Assembly: GCA_017311185.1 (NCBI GenBank)
Contig: JAESUZ010002594.1
Coordinates: forward strand, 620,001-684,000
Direction: 5' to 3'
Source: Proteles cristata cristata
Taxonomy: Eukaryota > Chordata > Mammalia > Carnivora > Hyaenidae
DNA: 64,000 nucleotides
The first letter of the stretch is position 1, and the number at the start of each line of letters is the position of its first letter. The translations under genes were made by a program, and so were the position numbers. Of this stretch, positions 1 to 10,337 are shown one piece after another. The notes beneath the pieces are model-generated. The model saw only the letters and a program-made list of their open reading frames with translations. It was not told the origin of the DNA and made no database searches.

Positions 1-30
1 TCTGGACCGCGGCTCCAAATGCGCTTCCAT
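1..30 (-). CDS. PSMB4: Proteasome subunit beta type-4, first 10 codons of exon 1 (partial)
   Basis: On the minus strand an ATG at 30..28 opens a frame reading MEAHLEPRSR up to the window edge. This resembles the start of mammalian PSMB4 (MEAFxxSR type), the beta-7 subunit of the 20S proteasome core. PSMB4 has no catalytic threonine activity; it is structural and helps ring dimerisation during assembly. The stretch is part of the N-terminal propeptide-like segment, which diverges between mammals, so the residue match alone is weak. Support also comes from the CpG/ETS/CRE promoter just upstream, and from the fact that PSMB4 is the expected neighbour of SELENBP1 and RFX5, in opposite orientation to them. 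Only 30 bases are in the window, so nothing can be said about the rest of the gene. Confidence 0.8.
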   Translation of the reverse strand, partial: MEAHLEPRSR

Positions 31-250
31 CTTAGTCACGGTGGCAGAAGAAATGACAACGCTTGCGCCAGCGGAAGCGGAAGTGACCCCTCTGTGGCCA
101 CACCTTCTTCCTGCCAGCCCCTTCCAGCAGCCATGTTGATGAAGTCTTAGCCCTCCGTGCAGCCGTTGGGTTTGGCCGCTGAGCTCCCGAATGGGAATCG
201 CTTGACGTCACAGCGCCGCGCCGCCGCGCAATAGAATCAGGACCAGTTGA
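31..250 (-). promoter_or_regulatory. PSMB4: PSMB4 5'UTR and CpG-rich housekeeping promoter
   Basis: The stretch upstream of the PSMB4 ATG is GC/CpG-rich and has no TATA box. It carries two adjacent ETS-type sites (CGGAAGCGGAAGTGA, 72-86) and a perfect palindromic CRE (TGACGTCA, 203-210) followed by a CpG run (211-230). This is the usual make-up of a proteasome-subunit housekeeping promoter. The transcription start is not directly visible; it should lie within roughly 100 bases of the ATG. The 5' limit at about 250 is where CpG density drops. Confidence 0.65.
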
Positions 251-763
251 GTTTCCGACGCACAAATTCAAGGAAAGGGAGCTTGGTGGGAAGGCAGGTA
301 TGTGGAACCACTTCAAGACACTGATTCTGATAAAGGAGGCAGAAATTCTCTGGTCCTTTCTTTGGATCTTTATCAAAAAGCCCCATATGAAACTAACAGT
401 GAACGCAGCAGCCTTGTATGGCAAGCATTACTCGACCCATTTTATAAATAAGGCTTGTGGTGTGGCGATTTAGGTGGCCACACAAACAGTAAAAGTAAGC
501 CTGGGTCTTCTAGCCCAGATTTAAAAAAGGAATCATACAGATGCGCATATCCTGTGGTGTGTGGTATCTCGGGTGGATCACTCGCTCTGTGGGACCCTGG
601 ACAGATACCTGAAAGTTTTCTTATTGTCAAATTCTCTTGCCCAACTCTTTTGCGGCAGAGAAATTGCATTCACTGTGAGCATGAAGCTAAATTCCGGAAG
701 TTTCCTTTTCAGTGTGGTTATGTAGCGGAGCCTGGAAGCAGTATATAAAATGAAACTGGGCAG
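251..763. other. Intergenic, nothing recognised
   Basis: Mid-GC sequence between the PSMB4 promoter and the first SINE. Short open frames on both strands look like chance. No splice-flanked coding segment or named repeat was recognised. Confidence 0.4.
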
Positions 764-970
764 GGCACCTGTGTGGCTCAGCGAGTCAAGCCCTGGATTC
801 TTGATTTTGGCTCAGGTCATGATCTCAAGGTTCAGGGGATCTGGGTGGAGGGGAGCTGGGCTCTGCACTGGCAGCCGGGAGGCTGCTTAGCATTCTCTCC
901 CCTCTCTCTGGGCCCCTCCCCTGCGCCTTCGCTCTCTCTCTCAAAATAAACATTTTTAAGAAATTAAAAT
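764..970 (+). mobile_element. SINEC (felid tRNA-Lys SINE), diverged copy
   Basis: Head GGGCACCTGTGTGGCTCAG, B-box region, CT-rich stretch and CAAAATAAACATTTTTAAG tail. Clearly diverged from the young copies. Confidence 0.85.
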
Positions 971-1007
971 AATCAAACTGGTGAACCTTTTTAAAACCAC
1001 TACTTTG

Positions 1008-1235
1008 GGGGCGCCTGGGCGGCTTAGTCGGTTAAGCGTCCGACTTTCGCTTAGGTCATGATCTCGCGGTTTGTGGGTTCAAGCCCCGCGTCGGGCTCTG
1101 TGCTGACTGCCAGCTCAGAGCCTGGAGCCTGTTTCAGAGTCTGTGTCTCCGTCTCTCTCTGATCCTCCCCTGCTCACACTGTCTCTCTCTCTCTCTCTCC
1201 TAGAAATAAATAAAAATTAAAAAAAAAAAAAACCC
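1008..1235 (+). mobile_element. SINEC, young felid subfamily copy
   Basis: Carries the diagnostic GCTGACTGCCAGCTCAG block and a TCCTAGAAATAAATAAA tail ending in a long A-run. Confidence 0.92.
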
Positions 1236-2079
1236 ACTACCTTGCCACTTCTCCCTACGCAACTTGAATTTAAATGTTTCGTTTTAAAAACGTCATGAGT
1301 TAATTTGAACCAAAGCCATGCATGAAATTTTAACCTAATTAAGTAACAAAAAATTTTACTAGGTCATGAAACCCTGGGAAGGGAAGGTTCAAGATCTTGT
1401 GTTAGAGGCACCCAACCGACACTCATTCTATTGCCTTTCGGCCTTGAAAAATGTACTTCTTGGAAACCAACTTGACAAACTATCAAAAAAATTTTTAAAG
1501 GAACTCTAAAAAATAAAATAAAAATTTCAGTAAGAAAAAAGAAAAGAAAAATGTTCTTCTTTTTCTTTCTAATTAATAGCCACCTCCTCCCCAAACCCTA
1601 TATTCCAGGTGACTCTTGGGTCACTCAGTTTTACTTGGACAAATAGCAGGTGCTCATTGGGATGATGGCTTCCTGGGATTACTCGAAAGCTATGAGAGTA
1701 CTTTGTTAATTGTAGCTGCCAGAGCCCCCATCATATGAACTTTAAATCAATCAATCAATCAACAATTAACTGGCTATGTCCTTATTTAGAAGTGGTCTCA
1801 TGGCTTGCTGGTGTTTGGTCTCACTCCTTCTTAGGTCCTGAAATTAAGGCTTTTATAGGGCCAGTACCAGTTCCAGAGATCAGACAGGTAGTCCAGATTC
1901 CATCAGGTCTAAATGAAGAAAAGTGAAAGGATCTAGAATCATACAGCCTGAGAGTAGAATGGCTTTCAAACCACCAACATTTGATGATGCAATATTCAAA
2001 AGAGGATGACCAGCCTGTCTTCTGTTATGAGGTGAAAACATGACATACATGAAGCTGAAACAAGGGAAATTAGGAAGCT
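1236..2079. other. Intergenic AT-rich, nothing recognised
   Basis: A/T-rich sequence with short homopolymer runs (for example 1495-1570). No coding segment or repeat family that I can name. Confidence 0.35.
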
Positions 2080-2087
2080 TCTTTCTT

Positions 2088-2278
2088 CTCTTTTAATTTT
2101 TTTAAATGTTTCTTTATTAATTTTGAGACAGACAGAAAGAGCATGAGCAGGGGAAGGAGAGAATTCCATACAGGTTCTGAGCTGTCAGAGCCCACCTCAA
2201 GGCTCCATCTCCCAAACCTGACCTGAGCTGAAGTCAAGAGTCAGACGCTTAACCTACTGAGCCACCGGAGGTGCCTCT
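2088..2278 (-). mobile_element. SINEC, minus strand, diverged
   Basis: T-rich start, GACAGACAGAAAGAGC tract and an inverted head ending GGAGGTGCCTC. Confidence 0.85.
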
Positions 2279-2859
2279 CCTTTTTTTAAAGCATGTCTTA
2301 TATTATCTGGAAACTCTTTTTTAAGTGTGCCTCATTTTCTATGGTTGGCTGTTAACTCTGAGTTTAATTAACACTTAGCTCCCACCAAAGTTTAAGCTCT
2401 TAAGTCAGCAATCCCCGGACTCGCTTTGAAATCTGTCAGGATACCCTTGGATATAGGAGATGTCCTTAAATTCTCAGAAAAGAAATAAACCTATACCAAA
2501 TCAGAAGATAGGAACCACCACCACCTCACAAATATTTTCACTACTCTACTTTTTAGGAGAAATGGAATTTGAACCTTCAACTCCGAAAGAGTTAAGGATC
2601 ATTTCCTGACCTGCTCAGGACCTGGCCCCATGGGGGAGGGGGGTGTATAACAGAAAGATGAGAACGAAAGCATATCCAGCTTGGTCATAGCTGCACTACT
2701 CTGTGGGTCTTCCCGGAGGATTTTTGCAATTTTACATCCTCTGTAACTCAGTTCCACAGTCTCTCTCTCACAGCATGCATCACACTTGTCTGAATACTGT
2801 CTCCTCTCCAAACTAAAAGTCCCACAAAGGCAGGACCTGAGATCGCTTTCAACTGACCC

Positions 2860-3425
2860 CTTTGATGCACAGAAGTTTTCAATAGTGACGTGGCCCTATT
2901 TGTCAATTAAACCCTTTGTTGCTCGTCCAGGAAATGGTTAATGCTTCAATGTCATGGAGCTTTCCCCTGGTTTTCTTCTAAGAGTTTTTATGGTTTTAAC
3001 TCATGTGTAGATCTCTTACCCATTTTTTTTAAAGATTTTATTTTTAAGTAATCTCTGTACCTAATGTGGGGCTTGAACCCCAAGATCAAAAGTCACATAC
3101 TCCACGGACAGAGCCAGCCTGGTGCTCCATAGATCTCTTATCCGTTTTAAGTTAAAGTTTATATATGGTATAAGGTAAGGATCCAGCTTCATTCTTTTGC
3201 AGGCGGAAATCCAGTTTCCCCAGCATCATTTATTGGAAAGACTGGCTTTTCCTCAGTGAATGGCATTTGCACCTCATGGACTTGATTGATTGTATGTGTA
3301 CGGATTTATTATTGGGTTCTCTGCTGTACCCCACTGTATGTCTGTTTTTATGACAGTACCACACTGTTTGCTTACTATAGATCTGGAGCAATTCTTGACA
3401 TCAGGAAGTGTAAGATCCCGACTTT
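2860..3425 (-). mobile_element. Old L1 ORF2 fragment, antisense
   Basis: Read antisense this matches the well-known L1 ORF2 stretch running through the 'CCAGTTTTCCCAGCACC'-type segment (about 3210-3230) and 'CAGTACCACACTGTTT' (about 3353-3369). It is interrupted by a short SINE at 3025-3130 and by a younger L1 from 3424. No long open frame survives. Confidence 0.7.
3025..3130 (-). mobile_element. Short SINEC-type element, minus strand
   Basis: AAAGATTTTATTTTTAAGTA, then a tRNA-like block (TGGGGCTTGAACCCC) and a degenerate head. The target sequence TAGATCTCTTA.CC is repeated on both sides (about 3007 and 3130), marking the insertion. Confidence 0.75.
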
Positions 3426-4093
3426 ATTTTTTTAAAAATAGTTTATTGTCAAGTTGGTTTCCATATAACACCCAGTTCTCATTGCCACGAGTGCCCTCCT
3501 CCATGCCCATTTTCCCCCTTCCCCCTCACACCCATCAGTCCTCAGTTTGTTCTCAACATTCAAGAGTCTCTCATGGTTTGCCTCCCTCCCTCCCCCCCCC
3601 ATTTACCCCCTTCTTCTCCCCCACGGTCCTCCGTTAGATTCCTCCTAATCCTCCTATACATGCAAACATATGGTATCTGTCCTTCTCTGCCTGACTTACT
3701 TCGCTCAGCATAACACCCTCAAATTCCATCCATGTTGCTACACATGGCCAGATTTCATTCTTTCTCATTGCCGTGTAGTATTCCATTGTATAGATAAACC
3801 ACATCTTCTTGATCCATTCATCCGTTGATGGACACTTAGGCTCTTTCCATGTTTTGGCTATTGTTGAGAGTGCTGCTGTGAACATTGGGGTTCATGTGCC
3901 CCTACATCAGCACTCCTGTATCCCTTGGGTAAATTCCTAGCAGTGCTATTGCTGGGTCATAGGGGAGTTCTATTGTTAGTTTTTTGAGGAACCTCCACAC
4001 TGTTTTCAGAGGGGCTGCACCAGTTTACATTCTCACCAACAGTGTAGGAGGGTGCCCGTTTCTCTACATCCTCGCCAGCGTCTAGAGTCCTCC
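3424..4093 (-). mobile_element. Younger 5'-truncated L1 (3' end of ORF2 plus 3'UTR), nested in an older L1
   Basis: Antisense to the plus strand, this begins with the L1 3' terminus (reverse of ACTTGACAATAAACTATTT plus A-run, 3424-3455). It continues into ORF2 C-terminal sequence; the frame at 3885-3634 contains WKEPKCPSTDEWIKKMW and MEYYTAMRKNEI, typical of the L1 reverse-transcriptase protein's C-terminal part. It is 5'-truncated near 4093. Similar target sites (CC.ACTTTATT at about 3418 and 4095) flank it, consistent with target-primed reverse transcription. Confidence 0.8.
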
Positions 4094-4224
4094 CAACTTT
4101 ATTCTTTTTAAGTGTTTTGGTAAAAGTTGTCTTTTTGAAACTATTTTTTGTGGGCACACTTTTTCCCTTTCCTATAGAAATCTGGGTTGGCAGTTACTTT
4201 CTTTTGGAACTTTAAAGATGCTAT

Positions 4225-4446
4225 TTCAAAATTTTTAAAATGTTTTATTTATTTCTGAGAGACGGAGAGAGACATCGTGAGCAGGGGAGGGTCAGAGAAA
4301 GAGGGAGACACAGAATCTGAAGCAGCCTCCACGCTCTGAGCTTCCTGTCAGCACAGAGCCCCACGCAGGGCTCAAACCCACAAACCTTGAGATCATGACC
4401 CGAGCTGAAGTCGGACACTCAACTGACTGAGCCACCCAGGCGCCCC
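4225..4446 (-). mobile_element. SINEC, minus strand
   Basis: TGTTTTATTTATTTCTGAGAG start and GAGCCACCCAGGCGCCCC end. The host word AAAGATG.TATTTCA is repeated on both sides (about 4193 and 4447). Confidence 0.9.
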
Positions 4447-4803
4447 TAAAGATGTTATTTCATTATCTTCTGACTTCCACCATTTGTGTTAGGAAGTCAC
4501 CTGCATGGCATACTGTTGTTTCTTTGAAGATAATGTGGTTTTATTTCTTCTGACTTCTTTTAAGATGTTCATCAGTGTGTTTGATGTACAGCAGTGTTAG
4601 GAGGGTGTACTTAGGTATTGTTTTCTTTGTATCTATCCTCCTTGGGCTTGCTGAGCTTCTCAAATCTGTGGGGTGGTATCTTTCACTGGTTTTTGAAAAT
4701 TCTCAGGCATTGTCTCTTCAAATATTGCTTTTACCCAGTATTCTCCTTTCTCTTCTTTCACTCTAAATATGCTATATATTTGAGCATGTCCCCATGCTTC
4801 ATA

Positions 4804-5010
4804 CTTTTTTTTTAAATGTTTATTAATTTTTGAGACAGAGAGAGAGAGAGAGACAGCTGGGAGGGGCAAAGAGAGATAGGGACAGAGAATCCAAAGCAGA
4901 CTCTGTGCTGACAGCAGCGAACCTGATGTGGGACTCCAACTCACAAACTATGAGATCTTGGCAAAAGCTGAAGTCAGATGCTCAGTCAACTAAGCCACCC
5001 AGATGCCCTA
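4804..5010 (-). mobile_element. SINEC, minus strand
   Basis: Starts TTTTTTTAAATGTTTATT, has a GAGAGAGAGAGAGA tract and ends GCCACCCAGATGCCC. Confidence 0.9.
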
Positions 5011-5082
5011 TGTCCTACTTTCTTTTTGTTTTCCATTCTATTCTCTGCATTTCAACTTGAGTATTTTCTTGAAACACTTTTT

Positions 5083-5286
5083 AACTTTAAAAAAATGTTT
5101 ATTTACTTATTTTGAGAGAGAGAAAGAGAGTGTGAGTGGGGGAGAGGCAGAGAGAGAATCCCAAGGAGTTCCACATTGTCAGCACAGAGCTCAATGTGGG
5201 GCTCGATCTACAATTCTGGGATCATGACCTGAGCTGAAATCAAGAGTCAGACTCCTAACTAACCCACGGAGCCACCCAAGTGCCTC
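5083..5286 (-). mobile_element. SINEC, minus strand
   Basis: AATGTTTATTTACTTATTTT start and GCCACCCAAGTGCCTC end. The host word CAACTTGAGTATTTTCT is present before (about 5052) and after (about 5287), a clean target-site duplication. Confidence 0.9.
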
Positions 5287-5774
5287 CAACTTGAGTATTT
5301 TCTATTGACCTGTTTTCCAGTTCACTAATCCTATGTTCTACTATGTCCAATCTGCTGTTAAATCTTTACATTGAATTCTTCATTTCAGATTTTGCATTTT
5401 TTCAGTTCTAAAGTGACCATTTGATTTTTTTATGGATTCCAATTCTGTTTAAATTTTCCATATTTTCATCTATTATGTTCATTATTTTCACTCTTCATTA
5501 ACATGTTGATCATAGTTATTTTTAATTTACATTCTTGTATGCCAACTCTAATATCTGGATCATCTATGGATTTTCTTCCATTATCTTTTTTCTTTTCATT
5601 TCAGTCATGTTTCTTTTATTCTATGCAAATAGAATTTAAAAAAAATTTTTTTCCAGAAATGATAATTCCATGTCATGTTCTTTTCCACCAGAGAACATTC
5701 TTCCTTTTTGCTTTCAGGCAGATAGGGTGAGTGGCTAATCATCTCAATCCAGTCAGGAATTAAGCTGTATCAGG

Positions 5775-5995
5775 GGTGCCTGGGTGGCTTAGTCGGTTAA
5801 GCCTCCAACTTTCGCTTAGGTCATGATCTCGCGGTTCGTGGGTTCGAGCCCCGCGTCGGGCTCTGTGCTGACTGCCCGCTCAGAGCCTGGAGCCTGTTTC
5901 AGTTTGTGACTCCCTCTCTCTCTGACCCTCCCCTGCTCACGCTGTCTCTCTCTCTCTCTCTCCTAGAAATAAATAAAACATTAAAAAAAAAAAAG
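5775..5995 (+). mobile_element. SINEC, young felid subfamily copy with target-site duplication
   Basis: Near-consensus young copy. GGAATTAAGCTGTATCAGGG before it and GGAATTAAGTTGTATCAGGG after its A-tail (5995-6014) form a 20-base duplication with one mismatch. Confidence 0.93.
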
Positions 5996-6186
5996 GAATT
6001 AAGTTGTATCAGGGTTGGGTTGCTGTTTCAGTCAGATTTAGTCATATTCTTAGACATGTTCCTCACAACCTTCTGATTGAAAACTGGGCTGGTCTTCATC
6101 TCTTTAGCCCTGAAATACTGAAGAAAATCAAACTAGCTTTCTAGGCTCCTGCTTCCTGCAGCTCAGAACCTAGCAGATATCTTTAA

Positions 6187-6400
6187 AAAAAAATTTTTTT
6201 TAATGTCTTTATTTTTGAGAGAGACAGAGAGAGAACAGGGGAGGTTCAGAGAGAGGAAGATACAGAATCTGAAACAGGCTCCAGACTCTGAGCCAGCTGT
6301 CAGCACAGAGCCCGACGAGGGGCTTGAAATCACGAACCGTTAGATCATGACCTGAGCTGAAGTTGGACACTCAACCCACTGAGCTACCCAGCTGCCTCAA
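6187..6400 (-). mobile_element. SINEC, minus strand
   Basis: AAATTTTTTTTAATGTCTTT start, GACGAGGGGCTTGAAATC B-box region and a head ending CTACCCAGCTGCCTC. Confidence 0.87.
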
Positions 6401-6825
6401 ATCTGGCAGATGTCTTGAGGAGGAGACCAGTTGAAAGCTGAAGTTCTTCTTCCTCTGACTCAACAGGCCTTTATTTCCTAATCGATAATGCCAGACTGGG
6501 AGATATAGTCTGCCTTTTAGAAGCTTCAGTCAGACTTTCCAGCCTCCTGCACATTCCAAGAGTTCAGCAAATGTACTGTGGATAAACTGGCCACCATCAG
6601 AGGCCCCCTCAGTTTTCAATTTGTCACTCCAGTTTTCCAGTTTGGAATGACCACCCAAAATGTGATTTCTCCTCCCCAAATAGAGGCACTCTCCCTGGGT
6701 TATGCTTTAGCGTCAGCCTGTGCTCAACCTAACTCAGAAAGGACCTTCCATCTCTGGATTTTATGTCCCCTAATCCTCATTCCTTCCACAGCCCTTTGGC
6801 GCTTTTTTAAAAAATATACTTTTGG
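6401..6825. other. Intergenic, nothing recognised
   Basis: Moderate-GC spacer. The open frame at 6578-6853 runs into a SINE and shows no family resemblance. Confidence 0.35.
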
Positions 6826-7050
6826 AGGGAGCCTGGCTGGCTCATTTGGCTAACTGTCCAACTCTTGGGTTTGGCTCAGGTCATGATCTCATGATTTGTT
6901 AGATTGAGCCCCATGCAGGGCTCTGCACTGACAGCACAGAGCCTGCTTGGGATTCTCTCTCTCCCTCTTTGACCCTCCCCGGCTTGTGTGCACATGCTCT
7001 TTCTCTCTCAAAATAAACAAAAACTTTAAAAATAAATAAATAAAAATGTG
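6826..7050 (+). mobile_element. SINEC, diverged
   Basis: Head GGAGCCTGGCTGGCTCATT and a CAAAATAAACAAAAAC tail extended by AAATAAATAAATAAA. Confidence 0.85.
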
Positions 7051-7079
7051 TTTTTTGTAACATATCTAGATTCTTACTG

Positions 7080-7395
7080 CAGTAGGATGACAGACCTGCC
7101 ATGACTTCCCTGGTGCATTCCTTTGCTGTAAAAATAACAGACCATAGTGGCTTCAAATGACAGAAATTTATCCTCACACAGTTCTAGAAGCCAGAAGGCT
7201 GAAGTCAAGGCCTCAGCAAGGCCATGCCCTCTCTGGAGGGTTCTTTGGCCTGTGGGTACGGCATTCTTTGTCCTCACGCCACCTTCTCCTCTGGGTCAAA
7301 TCCCCCTCTGCCAGTCTCTTATGAGGACACTTAGATTGCATTTAGGGCCGGTCCAGATAATTCATTATAATCTCTTCATTTAAAGATCCTTCCTG
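7080..7395 (-). mobile_element. MaLR (MLT1/MST-type) LTR, antisense
   Basis: Contains CAGAAATTTATCCTCACACA, AAGTCAAGGCCTCAGCAAGG and TCTTATGAGGACAC in the order expected of an antisense MaLR-type LTR. This is an ancient non-coding ERVL-related remnant; the subfamily is not resolved. Confidence 0.65.
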
Positions 7396-7600
7396 GGGCA
7401 CCTGGGTGGCTCAATCGGTTAAGGGTCTGACCTAGGCTCAGGTCAGGATATCATGGTTTGTGAGTTCAAGCCCTGTGTCAGGCTCTGTGCTGACAGCTCA
7501 GAGCCTGGAGCCTGCTTTGGATTGTGCGTCTCCCTCTCTCTCTGACCCTTCCTCTCTCATGCTCTGTCTCTCTCTCTCTTAAAAAATTAAAAAAAGAATC
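7396..7600 (+). mobile_element. SINEC inserted at the end of the MaLR LTR
   Basis: Near-consensus head GGGGCACCTGGGTGGCTCAA. The word ATCCTTCCT occurs immediately before (about 7386) and after (about 7599) as target-site duplication. Confidence 0.9.
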
Positions 7601-8055
7601 CTTCCTTTAGGATCTGTAGAATTATTATTATTTTTTTATTACCCTTTGTTTCTTGGTTGGAGTATGTCCAGTTGGGTGAAATAGTGAAGATATGCTAAAA
7701 GTGCTCCAGTTATAACCACTTAAAATTTTAAATTATGTCATAATCTTTTCAAGTGAAAAAAAGAAAAAGAATTTAGAGTGAGAAGTCAGTAAATATCAAA
7801 CTTAAAAGCTACAGAGTTCCAAACAGAATTAAAATGGCTGAAAGAGAATTCCCTACCCGCACAGTAGGAAATAAAGCTCTTCAAATAGAAAAACTTGGTT
7901 GTTAGAGGAACCATTCACACTTCACACGGCGATTAGATTTAGGTTGCGGAAAATTTTGTTAATTACAGGTGACTGATTTTCCCTGAGCGCAGGGCTCAGA
8001 CGTCCAGGCCCTCCCAACCCCGTGTCCCTCCTCAGCTCATCTCAGATTGTTGTTT
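7601..8055. other. Intergenic, nothing recognised
   Basis: A/T-rich to about 7960, then GC-richer. No coding or repeat assignment. Confidence 0.35.
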
Positions 8056-8170
8056 AGGGTGCCTGGCTCGCTCAGTCCGTGGAGCATGCAGCCCTTGATC
8101 CTGGGGTGAGGAGTTCAAGCCTCACGTTGGGTACAGAGCCTGCTTTAAAAATAAATAAATAAAAATAAAA
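8056..8170 (+). mobile_element. Short-form SINEC (older carnivoran type)
   Basis: GGGTGCCTGGCTCGCTCAGT head with the tRNA-like GGAGTTCAAGCCTC block, then straight to a TTTAAAAATAAATAAATAAA tail without the CT-rich middle. Confidence 0.85.
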
Positions 8171-8745
8171 GTCAGGTCATGTCATAAAAAATATTACTGT
8201 CTTACCTTTTCCTTAATCCATCTCACCTTGAGCTGATGGGAACTGCCTTCATTCCACCTCTTGTTGGAGGTCATGAAACATCTATTTTGAAGACGACTGG
8301 ATCTATAGATCTCCTCTTCCTTCCCTTTCTTTTCCTAACGGTTTATCTGTTGATGACCCCAGATGCCTGACCGTGTACCCTCCCTTCTCCCTACAGCCTG
8401 GGTTTTGCTGATGATATACTAAGTATAGCTCGCCGTGCCCCTCCCTCCTCTGCATTTCCTGCATGTGGGCAGCTCAACCCAGAGGTCTGATCAGACCCAG
8501 GTTTTATGCCTTTGGCGATAGGTGGTGATGTGTTCTTTCATTGGAGGCCCGTTGTGTCTGATTGCCTCTCTTTTTTGAGATGTTAGCAATTGCTTCTGTT
8601 CAGTAAATTCACTTGGTGGTGCAAAATAATGGTATTCTAAATCTGTCGTTTCATTTTCAGTCCTTAGCTTGACTATTTTCATAGAGAGACACTTAACCCT
8701 CATCTACTTTTTGGCTACTCAGTGCTAAGCCCGTGTAAGGAAGGG
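8171..8745. other. Intergenic, nothing recognised
   Basis: Includes a pyrimidine-rich stretch at 8310-8470. The minus frame at 8491-8703 shows no family signature. Confidence 0.35.
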
Positions 8746-8746
8746 G

Positions 8747-8840
8747 CACCTGGCTGACTCATTTGGTAGAGCATGTGACTCCCAATCTCAGGGTGGTGAG
8801 TTCAAGCTCCATATTGGCCTACCTTAAAAAAAAAAAAAGT
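8747..8840 (+). mobile_element. Short-form SINEC
   Basis: GGGGCACCTGGCTGACTCATT head and tRNA-like GTGAGTTCAAGCTCC block. The A-run starts directly after CCTACCTT. Confidence 0.85.
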
Positions 8841-8870
8841 GAAAAAGAAAAGTTTAAAAAAGAAAAGCAA

Positions 8871-9098
8871 GGGGCGCCTGGGTGGTTCAGTCGGTTAAGT
8901 GTCCGACTTTGGCTCAGGTCATGATCTCACGGTTCATGGGTTTGAGCCCTGTGTCGGGCTCTGTGCTGACAGCTAGCTCAGAGCCTGGAGCCTGCTTCAG
9001 ATTCTGTATCTCCCTCTCTCTCTGACCCTCCCCTGCTCACACTGTCTCTCTTTTTCTCTGTCTCAGAAATAGATAAAATCATTTAAAAAAAAAAAGAA
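8871..9098 (+). mobile_element. SINEC
   Basis: Near-consensus head GGGGCGCCTGGGTGGTTCAG and an AGAAATAGATAAAATCATT tail. AAAGAAAAGCAAG flanks it on both sides (about 8859 and 9094). Confidence 0.92.
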
Positions 9099-9184
9099 AA
9101 GCAAGATAAGTGCTTGATTCTTTCTCTTTAATGACTTTAAGGTGATTTTGCCCCATCATTATTTAAATGTGACCATTTTTGTAT

Positions 9185-9360
9185 TTTTTTGAGTTTATTT
9201 ATTTTTGAGAGAGAGAGAGAATCCCAAGCAGCCTCTGTGCTGTCAGCACTGAGCCCGAAGTGGCACTCAAATGGGGCTCAAATGCACGAACTGTGAGATC
9301 ACGACCTGAGCTAAAATCAAAACCCCAGCACTCAACCGACTGAGCCCCCCAGGTGCCCCG
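9185..9360 (-). mobile_element. SINEC, minus strand, partial
   Basis: GAGTTTATTTATTTTTGAG start and an inverted head ending CCCCCAGGTGCCCC. The CT-rich middle is shortened. Confidence 0.87.
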
Positions 9361-9920
9361 ACATTTTTTGTATTCTTAGGAATTTGTGGATTTAAACATT
9401 GTTCGTTTTGGTGCTCATGTTATTCCAGATTTGGCCAATGAGAGTCCTTTCAAGCCAGCTCCTGGGTCCTTATAACGTCGCCCCATCGAGTGCTTGCTTC
9501 AGCATCGCTTATACAAATGTCGCCCCATCGTTGTTTGAGCCCATCCTTTCTGGCACAACAGGACGTTCCAGGCTCATCTCATAGTTTCTCTCTGCACCAG
9601 CTATGGAGTCTGGCCAGTTTTCTGAGGAGCCTTGATTTCTTTTAGCAGAGACTAGTATTAAGGAGCTGAGATTGGGTCCTTGGGTGGGCTCATTACTGCA
9701 GAGATGTTGCTGTTCACAAGACTTCTCAGTGCAGTGAGCTACACATGTACACTTCCGTCAGGATTTGTTTCTGTACTCATCTGTAGGTATTTAAAACTGA
9801 ATTTACACCAGTATCTCCAATTCCAATCCAACACCACTTGGAATATTGTAATTTTCTCTGTTTTCATATTTGTGGTCCCCTTCTCTGAAAGTGAGAGACA
9901 TGGCTATCATTAGCTTCACA
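9361..9920 (-). mobile_element. Old L1-like fragment, antisense (tentative)
   Basis: The segment around 9430-9640 reads like a degenerate ancient L1 in antisense (AGAGTCCTTTCAAGCCAGCT, TTCCAGGCTCATCTCATA). It contains a small internal echo: GTCGCCCCATCG occurs at 9478 and again about 50 bases later. No gene. Confidence 0.4.
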
Positions 9921-9924
9921 TATA

Positions 9925-10093
9925 ATTTCTTTTTAAATTAATTTTAGGGAGAAGGAGAATGCAAGTGGAGGAGAGGTGCAGGGAGAGGGGGAGAGAGAAT
10001 CGTAGCCCAATGTAGGGCTCAATCCACTGACCCGGGGTCATGACCTGAGCTGAAGTCAAGAGATGCTTGGCCAACTGACCACCCAGTGCCCCT
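9925..10093 (-). mobile_element. SINEC, minus strand, diverged
   Basis: TTAATTTTAGGGAGAAGGAG start and ACCACCCAGTGCCCC end. Confidence 0.83.
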
Positions 10094-10114
10094 TACTGTA
10101 TGAGGTTTTTTTTT

Positions 10115-10337
10115 TTCCTAGATTTTTAAAAAATATTTTTATTTATTTCTAGGAGAGAGAGACAGCGTGAGCAGGGGAGGGTCAGAGAGAGAGGGAGACA
10201 CAGACTCCAAAATAGGCTCCAGGCTCTGAGCTGGCAGTCAGCACAGAGCCCAACGTGGGGCTCGAACCCACGAACCGCAAGATCATGACCTAAGCGAAAG
10301 TCAGAGGCTTAACCGACTAAGCCACCCAGGCGCCCCT
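10115..10337 (-). mobile_element. SINEC, young felid subfamily, minus strand
   Basis: Contains the inverted diagnostic words TTTCTAGGAGAGAGAGACAG and GAGCTGGCAGTCAGCAC. ACTGTATGAGGTTT lies on both sides (about 10095 and 10339). Confidence 0.93.

Larger units (their letters stand above)
4094..5760 (-). mobile_element. Old L1-like T-rich remnant, antisense, broken by three SINEs
   Basis: Between SINEs at 4220, 4803 and 5083 lie T-rich segments typical of antisense ancient L1 (for example 4640-4720 and 5290-5570). They read continuously once the SINEs are removed. No coding capacity remains. Family assignment is tentative. Confidence 0.4.

Noticed and set aside
3634..3885. 83-codon minus frame with WIKKMW and YYTAMRKNE words
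   Set aside because: Not a host gene: it is the C-terminal part of L1 ORF2 and is annotated as L1.
5850..5920. tRNA-like A/B-box sequences throughout the window
   Set aside because: These are heads of tRNA-Lys-derived SINEs, not tRNA genes; they lack an intact cloverleaf and continue into CT-rich SINE bodies.
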